DNA of 64,000 bases from Taibaiella sp. (GTDB lineage: Bacteria > Bacteroidota > Bacteroidia > Chitinophagales > Chitinophagaceae): positions 372,001 to 436,000 of the forward strand of contig JAHBTQ010000003.1 of the NCBI GenBank assembly GCA_019638495.1, given 5' to 3'. The translations under genes and the position numbers were made by a program. Positions within the stretch are counted from its first letter, which is position 1. Each line of letters opens with the position of its first letter. The notes beneath the pieces are model-generated. The model ran no database searches and was not told the DNA's origin. It saw only the letters and a program-made list of their open reading frames with translations. Below, one piece after another: positions 41,891 through 50,052 of this stretch.

Positions 41891-41965
41891 GATAAAGTGA
41901 TCTTCAAAAGATAAGTTCCTGGACCGCGTATGTTGGATTCAATCTCAACGTGCCAGGTAAAAAAT

Positions 41966-43297
41966 CTAATTCTGCGAATAGATCGCATGCGACCTTTTGA
42001 TGAGATGGTCTTGCTTGCTGATGAAGCTGTTCAGCTTGTCCTTGGGTATGCGCAGGTTATAGAATGGGGTGGGGTAGGTATTGTAAACAAAAAGATCGTA
42101 GTCGGCGTTCCAGCGGGTCAGCAGATGTTTATCGATGCCGAGTTCCTGTGCCATCATTTCCAGGTGTATCGGTTCTTTGATACGCACAATGGACATGTTC
42201 TTCAGTTCCTCGTCGGTAAATGGTGCCTTCTTCACAGGTAGCGTGGTTGTAGAAGGTGCTGCTCCTTCAGGTGCGGGGCTGGGTATACTGCCGGGCTTGC
42301 CCAGGATTGCCTCCTTTTTTACAGGCGTTTCCTCTTCCTTGCCAAATTTGAAATCTACCGGAATGCTTCCAAGTGTTATAAACTTGCTGAGATTCTCAAA
42401 TATGCTGGCTGTGGCAATGAATGCGAGCACGTGCCCCTGTGTTTCGCGGGGTAGCTGTTCTTTAATGTCCCAGAAGTTGCGGCTGCCTGTACGGTCTATG
42501 GCGCGCTGCACCGGTGTGGGGCCACTGTTATAGGCGGCTATCACCAGCAACCAGTCATCTAGTTGGCTATAAAGTAGCTCCAGGTACTTGGTAGCAGCGT
42601 TAGTAGACTTATACCAGTCTGTGCGGTCATCTCTGTGACGGTTCACAGACAGACCCATCATCTTTGCTGTAGACTCCATGAGCTGCCACGGACCCACAGC
42701 ACCTGCGCGCGACACCGCTTTACGGTTCAGCGCAGACTCTATCACCGCCAGGTATTTCAGCTCCTTTGGCAGTTGCTTTTGTTCCAGCACATTGTCAATA
42801 ACGGAAAACGGCTGCGTGCTGTTTGCCTGCACATGGCTCAGTGTGCTGTTGTGCGCTTCCAGGTAGGTGCGCACGTAGTTGTTTACATACTCGTTCTTTT
42901 CCTTGAAGTAAGATTTGGTACCCGCCAGTGGCACCGGGCCATATTTAAGGTGATTTTCCTGTTTAGGCGCCGGTTCCGCAGTTATTGCTGCCGCGGGGTC
43001 AAGCACCGCCTTGGGTAATGCGGCAGGCGTTTGCTTTGCAGTTGGCGTCTCCGATGTGGCCAAGGTTTTTACTTCAGTAAGGTTTTCCGTAGCGGGTGCA
43101 GTTTTTACAGGCTGTGTTGCACTTTCTTTGGGAGCAGTCTTCTCGCTGGGCGGCGCTATTTCGCCCAGCGTCTTTTTGTCGCCGGTATAAACGGCGGATG
43201 AGGAAACCTTTATTTTGCTGCCGGCCCTCTGGGCATAGACGCCCCTGCCGGTTGCGAACAGGCCTGCAAAAAACAGCAAAATAATCTTGTGTTGCAT
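41966..43297 (-). CDS. Lytic transglycosylase (MltD-like)
   Basis: 443 residues with signal peptide (IILLFFAGLFATGRGVYA). Pro/Ala/Thr-rich linker to about residue 125. SLT domain with catalytic Glu in LAVIESALNRKAVSRAGAVGPWQLM (about 187), then AAYNSGPTPVQRAI. The C-terminal part (about 370-430, VRIKEPIHLEMMAQELGIDKHLLTRWNADYD) is LysM-like. It cleaves peptidoglycan glycan strands, forming 1,6-anhydromuramyl ends. Confidence 0.9.
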   Translation of the reverse strand: MQHKIILLFFAGLFATGRGVYAQRAGSKIKVSSSAVYTGDKKTLGEIAPPSEKTAPKESATQPVKTAPATENLTEVKTLATSETPTAKQTPAALPKAVLDPAAAITAEPAPKQENHLKYGPVPLAGTKSYFKEKNEYVNNYVRTYLEAHNSTLSHVQANSTQPFSVIDNVLEQKQLPKELKYLAVIESALNRKAVSRAGAVGPWQLMESTAKMMGLSVNRHRDDRTDWYKSTNAATKYLELLYSQLDDWLLVIAAYNSGPTPVQRAIDRTGSRNFWDIKEQLPRETQGHVLAFIATASIFENLSKFITLGSIPVDFKFGKEEETPVKKEAILGKPGSIPSPAPEGAAPSTTTLPVKKAPFTDEELKNMSIVRIKEPIHLEMMAQELGIDKHLLTRWNADYDLFVYNTYPTPFYNLRIPKDKLNSFISKQDHLIKRSHAIYSQN

Positions 43298-43388
43298 GTT
43301 TTATCGTTGTTTAAGCGGTGAAGCATGCAACCCTCAAAAAAGAGGGAAGCCAATAAACCAATAGTAAAAAAGGGTAGCTAACGCTAAT

Positions 43389-43619
43389 TTATGCGTTTGT
43401 ACCGGGATTCCTGTCCTTATCTTTCAGACCGGATTCAATTTCATTCTTAATGCCGTCCTTGGCATCATTGAACTCACGGATGCCCTTACCCAACCCCCTC
43501 GCCAGCTCAGGGATTTTCTTGCCTCCAAACAACACCACGATGATAAGCAAAAGTATCATCAGCTCACCCGAATTGGGCATACCCATCAACAACTGCGGGA
43601 AGATATTCAGTAATGACAT
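43389..43619 (-). CDS. tatA: Twin-arginine translocase subunit TatA/TatE
   Basis: 76 residues. One membrane segment (GELMILLLIIVVLFGG) followed by the hinge GGKKIPELARGLGKGIREF with conserved Phe and Gly, then an amphipathic helix and charged tail. Pore-forming subunit of the Tat export system for folded proteins. tatC is not in the window. A -7 element TATCTTTG lies at 43674-43667 on the minus strand. Confidence 0.93.
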   Translation of the reverse strand: MSLLNIFPQLLMGMPNSGELMILLLIIVVLFGGKKIPELARGLGKGIREFNDAKDGIKNEIESGLKDKDRNPGTNA

Positions 43620-43666
43620 CTGAAATTGATTTTAAAATATTATTGTAACCTTAATCTGTGAAAAAG

Positions 43667-43674
43667 CAAAGATA
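43667..43674 (-). promoter_or_regulatory. -7 element of tatA
   Basis: TATCTTTG on the minus strand, about 47 bp before the ATG. Confidence 0.5.
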
Positions 43675-43724
43675 GACAAATAAGCGTGCAATAGGGTGTT
43701 TTTTGTCAGGTGGCTAAACATTTA

Positions 43725-43764
43725 ACAGCCTGCAACTGATACATAAACATCAATTGCAGGCTGT
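43725..43764 (-). terminator. Terminator after pdhC
   Basis: ACAGCCTGCAA (43725-43735) pairs with TTGCAGGCTGT (43754-43764) over 11 bp; an inner TGAT/ATCA can extend the stem. Located 40 bp beyond the pdhC stop. Confidence 0.7.
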
Positions 43765-43804
43765 ATATTTATTATTATTTATCGCACTAATGCGACTGTT
43801 TGCG

Positions 43805-45082
43805 TTATGCAAGCATTGTTACCGGGTTCTCCAGGTAGGTCTTCAGCGTTTGCAGGAAGCGGGAACCTACTGCTCCGTCCACCACGCGGTGGTCGCAGCT
43901 CAGGGTCAGCTTCATCAGGTGGCGCACCACCACGGCTCCGTCTTCCACTACAGGCGTAGGGGTTATCTTGCCTACCGCCAGTATGCATGCATCGGGCGGA
44001 TTAATGATAGCTGTAAACTCATCAATATCCATCATACCCAGGTTAGAGATGGTAAACGTGTTGCCGGTAAATTCCTGTGGCTGAATCTTCTTGGTACGCG
44101 CCTTTTCTATCAGCGTGCCTGCTTCCACCGCTATCTGCGAGAGCGACTTTTGGTCGGCAAAGCGCACTACAGGAACTATCAGACCCTCGTCAACAGCCAC
44201 GGCCGTACCTATGTGTATGTGGTGGTTCTGGCGGATGAAATCGCCCATCCATGAGCTGTTTACTGCCGGATGTTTGCGCAGAGCCATAGCGCTCGCCTTT
44301 ATCACCAGGTCGTTGAACGATACCTTTTCGGGCGATACATTGTTTATTGCCTTGCGGGCATCCATGGCTTTGTCCATGGTCACCGTCATGCGCAGGTAGA
44401 AGTGTGGCGCGCTGAACTTGCTCTCTGAAAGGCGCTGTGCTATTATGCGGCGCATTTGTGACAGGCTTGTATCAGTGTAGCCCTCTTCACCTGTAGGTGT
44501 AAACGATGGTATCTGTGGCGCAGCCTTGCCGGCGGGCGCTGCTGCCTGTGCGGCAGGAGTGTAGCTATCTACATCGCGCTTTATCACGCGGCCATTGTCG
44601 CCTGAACCTTTAATTGCATTGATATTTACGCCTTTTTCTTCAGCCAGGCGTTTTGCCAGTGGCGATGCTTTTACGCGGTCATCACTTTCGGTGGTCGCTT
44701 CCGGTTGTGGGGCTGGTGCAGGCTGGGCCACTGGTTGAGGCGCGGCTGCAGGAGCCGGTGTCGAAGGTGCGGCAGGCTCGGCTTTTGGTGCTGCGCTGCT
44801 GTTGTTACCACCTTCTGCGTCCAGTATTGACTGGAAATCCTCGCCCGGCTTGCCTATGATGGCCATGATGCCATTTACTGGAACGCCCTTACCTTTTTCT
44901 ACACCTATATATAACAGTGTGCCGTCTACGTATGGCATTACCTCCATGGTAGCCTTATCGGTCTCCACTTCTGCTATTACATCGTCCGACTTTACTGTGT
45001 CGCCCACTTTCTTGTGCCACTCCGCTATCACGCCCTCTTTCATCGTATCGCTCAGAAGGGGCATGCGTATTGCTTCAGCCAT
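43805..45082 (-). CDS. pdhC: Pyruvate dehydrogenase complex dihydrolipoamide acetyltransferase (E2)
   Basis: 425 residues. One lipoyl domain (residues 1-75; lipoyl Lys in EVETDKATMEV), an Ala/Pro-rich linker, a peripheral subunit-binding domain (KASPLAKRLAEEKGVNINAIKGSGDNGRVIKRDV, about 135-170) and the catalytic domain with the HHxxxDG-type motif (SCDHRVVDGAVGSRFL, near the C-terminus, His and Asp). It transfers acetyl to CoA. pdhB is about 17 kb away. The -7 element TACTTTTG lies at 45114-45107. Confidence 0.93.
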   Translation of the reverse strand: MAEAIRMPLLSDTMKEGVIAEWHKKVGDTVKSDDVIAEVETDKATMEVMPYVDGTLLYIGVEKGKGVPVNGIMAIIGKPGEDFQSILDAEGGNNSSAAPKAEPAAPSTPAPAAAPQPVAQPAPAPQPEATTESDDRVKASPLAKRLAEEKGVNINAIKGSGDNGRVIKRDVDSYTPAAQAAAPAGKAAPQIPSFTPTGEEGYTDTSLSQMRRIIAQRLSESKFSAPHFYLRMTVTMDKAMDARKAINNVSPEKVSFNDLVIKASAMALRKHPAVNSSWMGDFIRQNHHIHIGTAVAVDEGLIVPVVRFADQKSLSQIAVEAGTLIEKARTKKIQPQEFTGNTFTISNLGMMDIDEFTAIINPPDACILAVGKITPTPVVEDGAVVVRHLMKLTLSCDHRVVDGAVGSRFLQTLKTYLENPVTMLA

Positions 45083-45106
45083 GTGTTTGTTCTGGTTTTA
45101 GGACAT

Positions 45107-45114
45107 CAAAAGTA
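45107..45114 (-). promoter_or_regulatory. -7 element of pdhC
   Basis: TACTTTTG on the minus strand, 24 bp upstream of the ATG. Confidence 0.5.
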
Positions 45115-45195
45115 GATTTTTTTAAGGAAATGACTGTTACTAATTAGCCGGTATTAACGTTACCGGATAGAGCTTAATTACCGATAGAAAAAGGT

Positions 45196-47091
45196 TTAAT
45201 ACTCTATCTGCATCCCCAGTCCTGCGCGCAGCTTGGCCAGGTTAGGGTTCACTGCTGCCATTGCCTCAAACATTTCGCTTTTGCTTAGCACGCGTGTACC
45301 CTCGTCCTCAGCGGTTTTTTCCTCCACTATCACAGTCGTAAGCCGCACCTTCATGCGGGCAGTGGTGTAGTAGAAGTCGATGATCTGGTTACGCAGCTCC
45401 TTGATGTAGGTGTCGGTTAGCTCGCTCGGGGTTATTATTCTCACCTCGTCCGGTGGGTGCACCTCAAACTTCACCAGGTTAAACTGGGCATAGAGCATTG
45501 TCTTATCTGCCGCTTTCAGTTGCTCTTTAAACGCTTCAAACACTGCCAGTGCAGGCTCATATGCTATCTCCACAGGGCCTTGCTGGCGACTGGCGGCAGC
45601 CGATATCTCACTGTCCAGGTTATTGAGCAGACCCATCGATACCTTTCTCGATGCAGGTGCCGGAGATGCCTGCGGCGGAGCGGGTGCGGGTGCTGCCTGC
45701 GGCACAGGGGGAACGGGAGAAGCCTGCGGCGGAGCGGGTGCAGAGTGCGGTATCACTGGCTCGTGCACTGGCGCAGACTGTTGCATTACCTGTGCCGGCC
45801 TTGGTGCAGGCGCTTGCACCGGGGCAGGGGGTGGTGGCGGTGCCGGCGCGGGTTGTGGCGCAGGTGCCGAATTGTATGTCGCCTCAGCTTCACGGGCCAC
45901 AGGAGCCTGGTAAGAGGGCTGGGGTGGAGGCGCTACGGTATCAGAGTTTTTTTTTTCTCCGGCCTCAGCCACTTGCATGCCGCTACCGGGTTTGGTAAAC
46001 TGCAGCAGGTAGCAAAGGCGAATCAGGGCCAGCTCCACATGCAGGCGCTTGTTGGTAGCGCTCTTATAGTTTAGTTCGCAGTCGTTCAGTACGTTCAGCG
46101 CAGAGATTATAAATGATGGTGGTGCCTGGTTGGCCTTTTCATGATAGAGGGGTTTCAGGTCGTTGGGCACATCCAGCAGCTTGGCCATGCGGGCATCTTT
46201 GCACAGCATCAGGTTGCGGAAGTTCTCTGCCAGGCCGGTAATGATCACATCGCCTTCAAAGCCGCGTTCCAGTGCAGCATCAAATTGTAGCAGCACTGTA
46301 GATACGTCTTGCGCCAGCATGGCATCCGTGAGGCGGAAGTAAAAATCAGCATCCAGCAGGTTCAGGTGCTCCATAGTGTTGGCATACGTCAGCATGCCAT
46401 TGGTGAAGCTGGCTATCCTGTCCAGCATAGACAGCGCGTCGCGCATACAGCCTTCGCTCTTCTGGGCTATCACGTGCAGCGCCGCCTCATTGGCTATCAT
46501 GCTTTCTTTGGCAGCAATACCCGCCAGGTGGTCCACGATATCGTTGGTTGTAATGCGCTTAAAGTCAAATATCTGGCAGCGGCTCAGGATGGTAGGCAGT
46601 ATCTTATGCTTCTCCGTAGTGGCCAGGATAAAGATGGCATATGGCGGTGGCTCCTCCAGCGTCTTCAGAAACGCGTTGAAGGCCGAGGCGCTCAGCATAT
46701 GCACCTCATCAATGATGTATATCTTGTATTTCCCGTGTTGCGGGGCAAAGCGGACCTGGTTGGTAAGCTCGCGAATGTCCTCCACGGAGTTGTTGCTGGC
46801 GGCATCCAGCTCAAAAACGTTGAACGAAGTATTGTCCCTGAAGCTGGTGCAGGTGCTGCAGGTTCCGCACGCCTCTACATCAGCAGTAGGGCTCTCACAG
46901 TTTATGGTCTTGGCCAGTATGCGCGCACAGGTGGTCTTGCCCACACCACGCGGACCGCAAAACAGGTAGGCGTGTGCCAGGTGGTGATTCTTGATGGCAT
47001 TTTTCAGGGTAGTGGTTATGTGCTCCTGTCCCACAACCGTGTCAAAGGTCTGGGGCCGGTACTTCCGCGCAGATACTATATAGTCAGACAT
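45196..47091 (-). CDS. dnaX: DNA polymerase III subunits gamma and tau
   Basis: 631 residues. The clamp-loader ATPase occupies residues 1-365: Walker A CGPRGVGKTT (about 45), zinc Cys cluster (CESPTADVEACGTCSTC), DEVHMLS, SRC motif in TILSRCQIF. A Pro/Ala/Gln-rich linker (about 385-490) precedes a tau-like domain. No frameshift signal for a short gamma form was noticed. Essential replication protein; a -7 element TATCTTTG lies at 47114-47107 on the minus strand. Confidence 0.95.
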   Translation of the reverse strand: MSDYIVSARKYRPQTFDTVVGQEHITTTLKNAIKNHHLAHAYLFCGPRGVGKTTCARILAKTINCESPTADVEACGTCSTCTSFRDNTSFNVFELDAASNNSVEDIRELTNQVRFAPQHGKYKIYIIDEVHMLSASAFNAFLKTLEEPPPYAIFILATTEKHKILPTILSRCQIFDFKRITTNDIVDHLAGIAAKESMIANEAALHVIAQKSEGCMRDALSMLDRIASFTNGMLTYANTMEHLNLLDADFYFRLTDAMLAQDVSTVLLQFDAALERGFEGDVIITGLAENFRNLMLCKDARMAKLLDVPNDLKPLYHEKANQAPPSFIISALNVLNDCELNYKSATNKRLHVELALIRLCYLLQFTKPGSGMQVAEAGEKKNSDTVAPPPQPSYQAPVAREAEATYNSAPAPQPAPAPPPPPAPVQAPAPRPAQVMQQSAPVHEPVIPHSAPAPPQASPVPPVPQAAPAPAPPQASPAPASRKVSMGLLNNLDSEISAAASRQQGPVEIAYEPALAVFEAFKEQLKAADKTMLYAQFNLVKFEVHPPDEVRIITPSELTDTYIKELRNQIIDFYYTTARMKVRLTTVIVEEKTAEDEGTRVLSKSEMFEAMAAVNPNLAKLRAGLGMQIEY

Positions 47092-47106
47092 ACTTTAGAA
47101 AGGGCA

Positions 47107-47114
47107 CAAAGATA
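47107..47114 (-). promoter_or_regulatory. -7 element of dnaX
   Basis: TATCTTTG on the minus strand, 15 bp upstream of the ATG. Confidence 0.5.
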
Positions 47115-47266
47115 TTTATAATGCAGCAACTATACCCGCAGCCTCATCTATGTGCCTATACAAATGTACGTTGCGAAAAAGAACAATTTTTCCGGTATGA
47201 GGGAACTTATCCACAATTAGGCCGGGGGTATTGGCGGGGCGCATACCGCTGCCGTAAATTGCCTGC

Positions 47267-47476
47267 ATGACCGGGATGGAGTGGCAACGGGTAACAGACA
47301 GGCTATATACCTGCAGCAGCGGCAAGTGGACCTTCAAAAGGTTCCAGTCAGGAAAGAGCACCATATGGTCTATCTGGAAAGGCGATGAAATGAAATTCAG
47401 CACTCACCACGAACACGAATTCCTAAGCAAAGCCGAGGTGGTGCTTTCAGATGTGCCGGAGTGGTGGTATGTGTAG
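47267..47476 (+). CDS. Small hypothetical protein (uncertain)
   Basis: 69 residues from ATG. Trp-rich, with patches that look coding (SGKWTFKRFQSGKSTIWSIWKGDE; HEFLSKAEVVLSDVPEWWYV). An overlapping minus frame of 95 residues from a GTG looks less protein-like. The 475-bp stretch between dnaX and the duplicated gene holds nothing else I can support. Confidence 0.35.
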   Translation: MTGMEWQRVTDRLYTCSSGKWTFKRFQSGKSTIWSIWKGDEMKFSTHHEHEFLSKAEVVLSDVPEWWYV

Positions 47477-47566
47477 GGGGAGGTGCTTGTCTGCAATTAG
47501 TGTTCCTCACCGACAACCAGCGACTATGAGACTCTTACAGAGATTCTCTATATTCACATATTAGAT

Positions 47567-48376
47567 ATGGGCCTTGCATGCGACCGACAAAACAGACTTA
47601 CGGCAAAATCTTTTGTCAAATTTGTTCATGTTATGCTCTTTTGTTCTATTGCCCTATTGGCATGTGGCCAAAAGAACGGAGAGTATTTTATAAACGAAGA
47701 TGCTACACACACTACAAGGGTAGTGTACAAAGATGGTGTGCGTACTCTAAAGGAGCGTTTACTGAAGACGGACACAGGTTATGCCAAAGATGGAATTAGA
47801 GAAGAAATATTTGATGATGGAACTAAACAAGTTGAATACTATAAAGTTGGGCATCCGGATAGTCTCATATTGGTGTATGATGCATTAGGCGTGCTAAATA
47901 GTAAAGTCCTATTGTACGAAGGAGGCATTATCGGTCCGACACATAGGTATTTTTCCAATGGGCGGCTGGAGGCTTTCTTATGGTTCACTATGCCCGCATA
48001 TCCCGGAAAAGCAAATTTGCCAAAGTGGTCTTTAATTCGTGACAGCTCGGGTAAAAATATCTCCGAGCTCGGTCAGCCGATAGTACATACACTTATGAGC
48101 GATCGTGAAACCCAAACGAGTGATTCAGTAACGCTCTCTTTTTTCTTTTCGCCATCTCCGGATTCTATGCACACAATTTTTTTGGTTAGAACGCAACGAT
48201 TGAAAGAAAGTAAGATTGATACATTTAGCTCCTTTATTGAACTTCCACCCATGAAAATGATGATACTTAAAAAGAGATACCCTTTCTACAAAGATGCCCG
48301 GTACTCAGGAGTCTTTTTGTTGCTGGATAACAAGGATAGAATTGTAGTGAGCGACACGGCAGCAGTGGAAAAGTAA
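47567..48376 (+). CDS. Secreted protein, copy 1 of a tandem duplicate (MORN-like repeats possible)
   Basis: 269 residues. Hydrophobic leader (FVKFVHVMLFCSIALLACGQ), possibly lipidated at the Cys of LLAC. The mature part has short strands with Y/F-x-x-G spacing (GYAKDGIREEIFDDGTKQVEYY; GVLNSKVLLYEGGIIGPTHRYFSNGRLEAF), like MORN/toxin_YwqK antitoxin-type repeats in Bacteroidota. ERLLKTDTGY, ATH and DTFSSFIELPPMKM are shared with the copy at 52163. Function unknown. Confidence 0.65.
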   Translation: MGLACDRQNRLTAKSFVKFVHVMLFCSIALLACGQKNGEYFINEDATHTTRVVYKDGVRTLKERLLKTDTGYAKDGIREEIFDDGTKQVEYYKVGHPDSLILVYDALGVLNSKVLLYEGGIIGPTHRYFSNGRLEAFLWFTMPAYPGKANLPKWSLIRDSSGKNISELGQPIVHTLMSDRETQTSDSVTLSFFFSPSPDSMHTIFLVRTQRLKESKIDTFSSFIELPPMKMMILKKRYPFYKDARYSGVFLLLDNKDRIVVSDTAAVEK

Positions 48377-48447
48377 AGTCTTTTTACTTTACGGAGTTCT
48401 TTACCAGCAAGTAACATAGATACCTGAGTGCTTCCTATATTCATTTT

Positions 48448-48471
48448 GGTAACTATATAGTTTAGTGTACC
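48448..48471 (+). repeat. Left terminal inverted repeat
   Basis: 24 bp beginning GGTAACTATATAG and ending AGTGTACC; exact reverse complement of 52125-52148. Preceded by TTCATTTT. Confidence 0.95.
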
Positions 48472-48509
48472 GCAGAAAAGCGGTATATGAATTGCTGCGA
48501 ATGGAGAGA

Positions 48510-48659
48510 TTATTGAGCAGCTTTTACCGAAGTGGTTTGCACTTTGGTAGTGAGTATTTTTGTGATTGCTTTTTTGAAAGGTGCTTTCAGGTTGCCGTAC
48601 TTAATCATAAGTTCGGCATCTGTCAGACCTTTTTTTTGCTTGTTAGTTGCGGCTTTCAT
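48510..48659 (-). CDS. Small basic protein in the transposon (49 aa)
   Basis: 49 residues: MKAATNKQKKGLTDAEL, then MIKYGNLKAPFKKAITKIL, then TTKVQTTSVKAAQ. Very Lys-rich, helical and cytosolic. A promoter with TTTG, 20-bp spacer and TAACTTTA on the minus strand precedes it, with a 25-bp palindrome between the elements, which supports real expression. It may bind DNA and autoregulate, but the family is not recognised. Confidence 0.5.
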   Translation of the reverse strand: MKAATNKQKKGLTDAELMIKYGNLKAPFKKAITKILTTKVQTTSVKAAQ

Positions 48660-48677
48660 ACGCTAAAAAGTTTAGTA

Positions 48678-48702
48678 AAGTTAAAGCAGTTTGCTTTAAC
48701 TT
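48678..48702. promoter_or_regulatory. Palindromic operator in the promoter of the 49-aa gene
   Basis: AAGTTAAAGCA (48678-48688), spacer GTT, TGCTTTAACTT (48692-48702): perfect 11-bp arms. On the minus strand it occupies the spacer between TTTG and TAACTTTA, so a bound protein would block the promoter. Confidence 0.55.
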
Positions 48703-48804
48703 GCAAAGGAAAAAACTTTATAATGCAAGTTTTTAACAATGACGTGAAGATAGACTAAATATAAAGATTGTTAGTATTATAACATAGGGTTGCCATTACA
48801 GAAT

Positions 48805-48893
48805 CGCCAAAATTCAACTTTTACGCAACGATATGGATGTAGTACGCTAAGTAATGGCGTAGCTGTATCTTATTGCGTAAAAGGGCTTTGGCG
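48805..48893. other. Long imperfect cruciform upstream of the passenger genes
   Basis: CGCCAAA (48805-48811) with TTTGGCG (48887-48893); CTTTTACGCAA (48818-48828) with TTGCGTAAAAG (48873-48883); GATA/TATC and TACGC/GCGTA inside. Together they give a nearly 90-nt foldable structure. It could be a recombination site, structured RNA leader or regulatory element. Confidence 0.5.
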
Positions 48894-48960
48894 AGCCTTG
48901 TGATGGCGATATTGATTTCAGTTACGCTATTTTTTTGTTCATCACTAAATACGCCAAAAA

Positions 48961-49257
48961 ATGAAACACACAATTCTTGCCTTACTGGCTGGAGCTATGC
49001 TCGCCGGTAGCTGCTCAAAAAGCAGTAGTTCATCCCTTTCTTCGTCCGGTTACAGTTGCGTTTGTTCGCTGCGGTGGATGGGTGGTAGCGTTGCCAACCC
49101 CACATACAAGGACACGACAATGACATACAAGTATAGCGGCATTGATGGTGCCTATGCACGGAACAAATGTGATAGTCAGCAGGGGTACATGTGGATCACA
49201 TACGGTCGTGCTCATTCAGGTAACAATTATGTTGGTGCATCCTGTTCATTAAAGTAA
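48961..49257 (+). CDS. Cys-rich putative lipoprotein (transposon passenger)
   Basis: 98 residues. Leader MKHTILALLAGAMLAGSC suggests a lipoprotein (Cys18), followed by a Ser-rich linker. The small mature part contains CVC and two further Cys (KCDSQQG, ASCSLK), GYMWITYGRAHSG and Tyr-rich segments. It resembles no family I know. 19 bp separate it from the next gene, so they probably form an operon. Confidence 0.6.
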   Translation: MKHTILALLAGAMLAGSCSKSSSSSLSSSGYSCVCSLRWMGGSVANPTYKDTTMTYKYSGIDGAYARNKCDSQQGYMWITYGRAHSGNNYVGASCSLK

Positions 49258-49276
49258 CCATGAAAAACGCAATGAT

Positions 49277-49702
49277 ATGAAGCATGGTATAGTATTAAGG
49301 TTGTCGTTTTTCGTACTGTATGTTCCGCTGATGATATTCGCCTTTTGGGTGTATTACTGGGCGTTTACATCGTTTTCGGTTTGGTTGTCTGAGTTCAATC
49401 TGCTGTTTCTGCTGCTGGTCGGTTTTTCGTTGGGTACTGCAATTATTACGCTGGGTGCGCTTGGGCTCAGTAAGGGTTTATCCTATCTGATAGCGATATT
49501 TGAATATCGCTGGCTTAGGCTAACTGCTGCATGGCTTACAATGGCAGTATGCGTGTACGATGGTGGCAGTGTGCTGTATAATATGTGGCACCTGCTGGAC
49601 TTCAGCTATACTACTCACGTTGTGGCTATCGGCATGGTAGGTCTTGGTATAATCTACCTTGTGGGGTTCATGGTATCTACGCTGTTCACGAAAGACATTT
49701 GA
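49277..49702 (+). CDS. Four-TM membrane protein (transposon passenger)
   Basis: 141 residues with four hydrophobic segments (FFVLYVPLMIFAFWVYYW; LLFLLLVGFSLGTAIITLGAL; LTAAWLTMAVCVYDGGSVLY; VVAIGMVGLGIIYLVGFMV). Start ATG at 49277. No conserved polar motif. Inner-membrane location likely. Followed by a strong terminator, so it ends the two-gene unit with the lipoprotein. Confidence 0.6.
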   Translation: MKHGIVLRLSFFVLYVPLMIFAFWVYYWAFTSFSVWLSEFNLLFLLLVGFSLGTAIITLGALGLSKGLSYLIAIFEYRWLRLTAAWLTMAVCVYDGGSVLYNMWHLLDFSYTTHVVAIGMVGLGIIYLVGFMVSTLFTKDI

Positions 49703-49707
49703 TAAAG

Positions 49708-49739
49708 AAAGCCCCGCAATGATTGGTTGCGGGGCTTTT
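49708..49739 (+). terminator. Terminator of the two-gene passenger unit
   Basis: AAAGCCCCGCAA (49708-49719), loop TGATTGG, TTGCGGGGCTTT (49727-49738) and T; a 12-bp perfect stem. Confidence 0.85.
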
Positions 49740-49811
49740 GCTTTGGCGATACTTTGTGATGGCTGATTAAAAGTAGGGAAGTACAGGGAGGGTTGATATA
49801 GATTTTTGTTT

Positions 49812-49858
49812 GTTTACAGGTTGTAAACCGTCTATAATGTTTGTACATTGTAACAAAC
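49812..49858. promoter_or_regulatory. Two inverted repeats before the 61-aa gene
   Basis: GTTTACA-GGT-TGTAAAC (49812-49828) and GTTTGT...ACAAAC (49839-49858) in the 50 bp before the ATG. Possible operators; no canonical -33/-7 pair seen. Confidence 0.4.
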
Positions 49859-49866
49859 TTTATATT

Positions 49867-50052
49867 ATGCCAGTTGAGAAACTAACTATCCCGTCTGATA
49901 AGAAATTGGATGCAATTTTGTATCTGCTCGTTGAGATGCGGGTGTATCAAATGAACGCCGATAAAGGTGAACTTGCAACCGATTCAGGGTTAAATGAGGA
50001 TTATAAGCAAGACGACTATATCAAATACTTGAATGAAAAGTATAAGGACTAA
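49867..50052 (+). CDS. Small hypothetical protein (61 aa, transposon passenger)
   Basis: 61 residues from ATG 49867 (MPVEKLTIPSDKKLDAILYL); the frame is open from a TTG at 49810 but that part has no coding look. Two helices and an acidic C-terminus (EDYKQDDYIKYLNEKYKD). Overlaps the stop of the convergent 122-aa gene by 4 nt. Two inverted repeats lie upstream. Unknown function. Confidence 0.5.
   Translation: MPVEKLTIPSDKKLDAILYLLVEMRVYQMNADKGELATDSGLNEDYKQDDYIKYLNEKYKD

Noticed and set aside
45457..47121. Two long plus-strand frames opposite dnaX
   Set aside because: Arise from the GC-rich Pro/Ala linker and ATPase of dnaX read backwards.
47116..47403. 95-aa minus frame upstream of dnaX
   Set aside because: GTG start, no motif, and its end overlaps the dnaX -7 element; the opposite 69-aa frame looks slightly better.
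48465..48758. 97-aa plus frame at the left end of the transposon
   Set aside because: It is the reverse of the 49-aa gene and its promoter; Phe/Cys-rich without motif.
48805..48893. Integron attC site
   Set aside because: Foldable like attC, but the RYYYAAC/GTTRRRY core sites are missing and no integrase is present.
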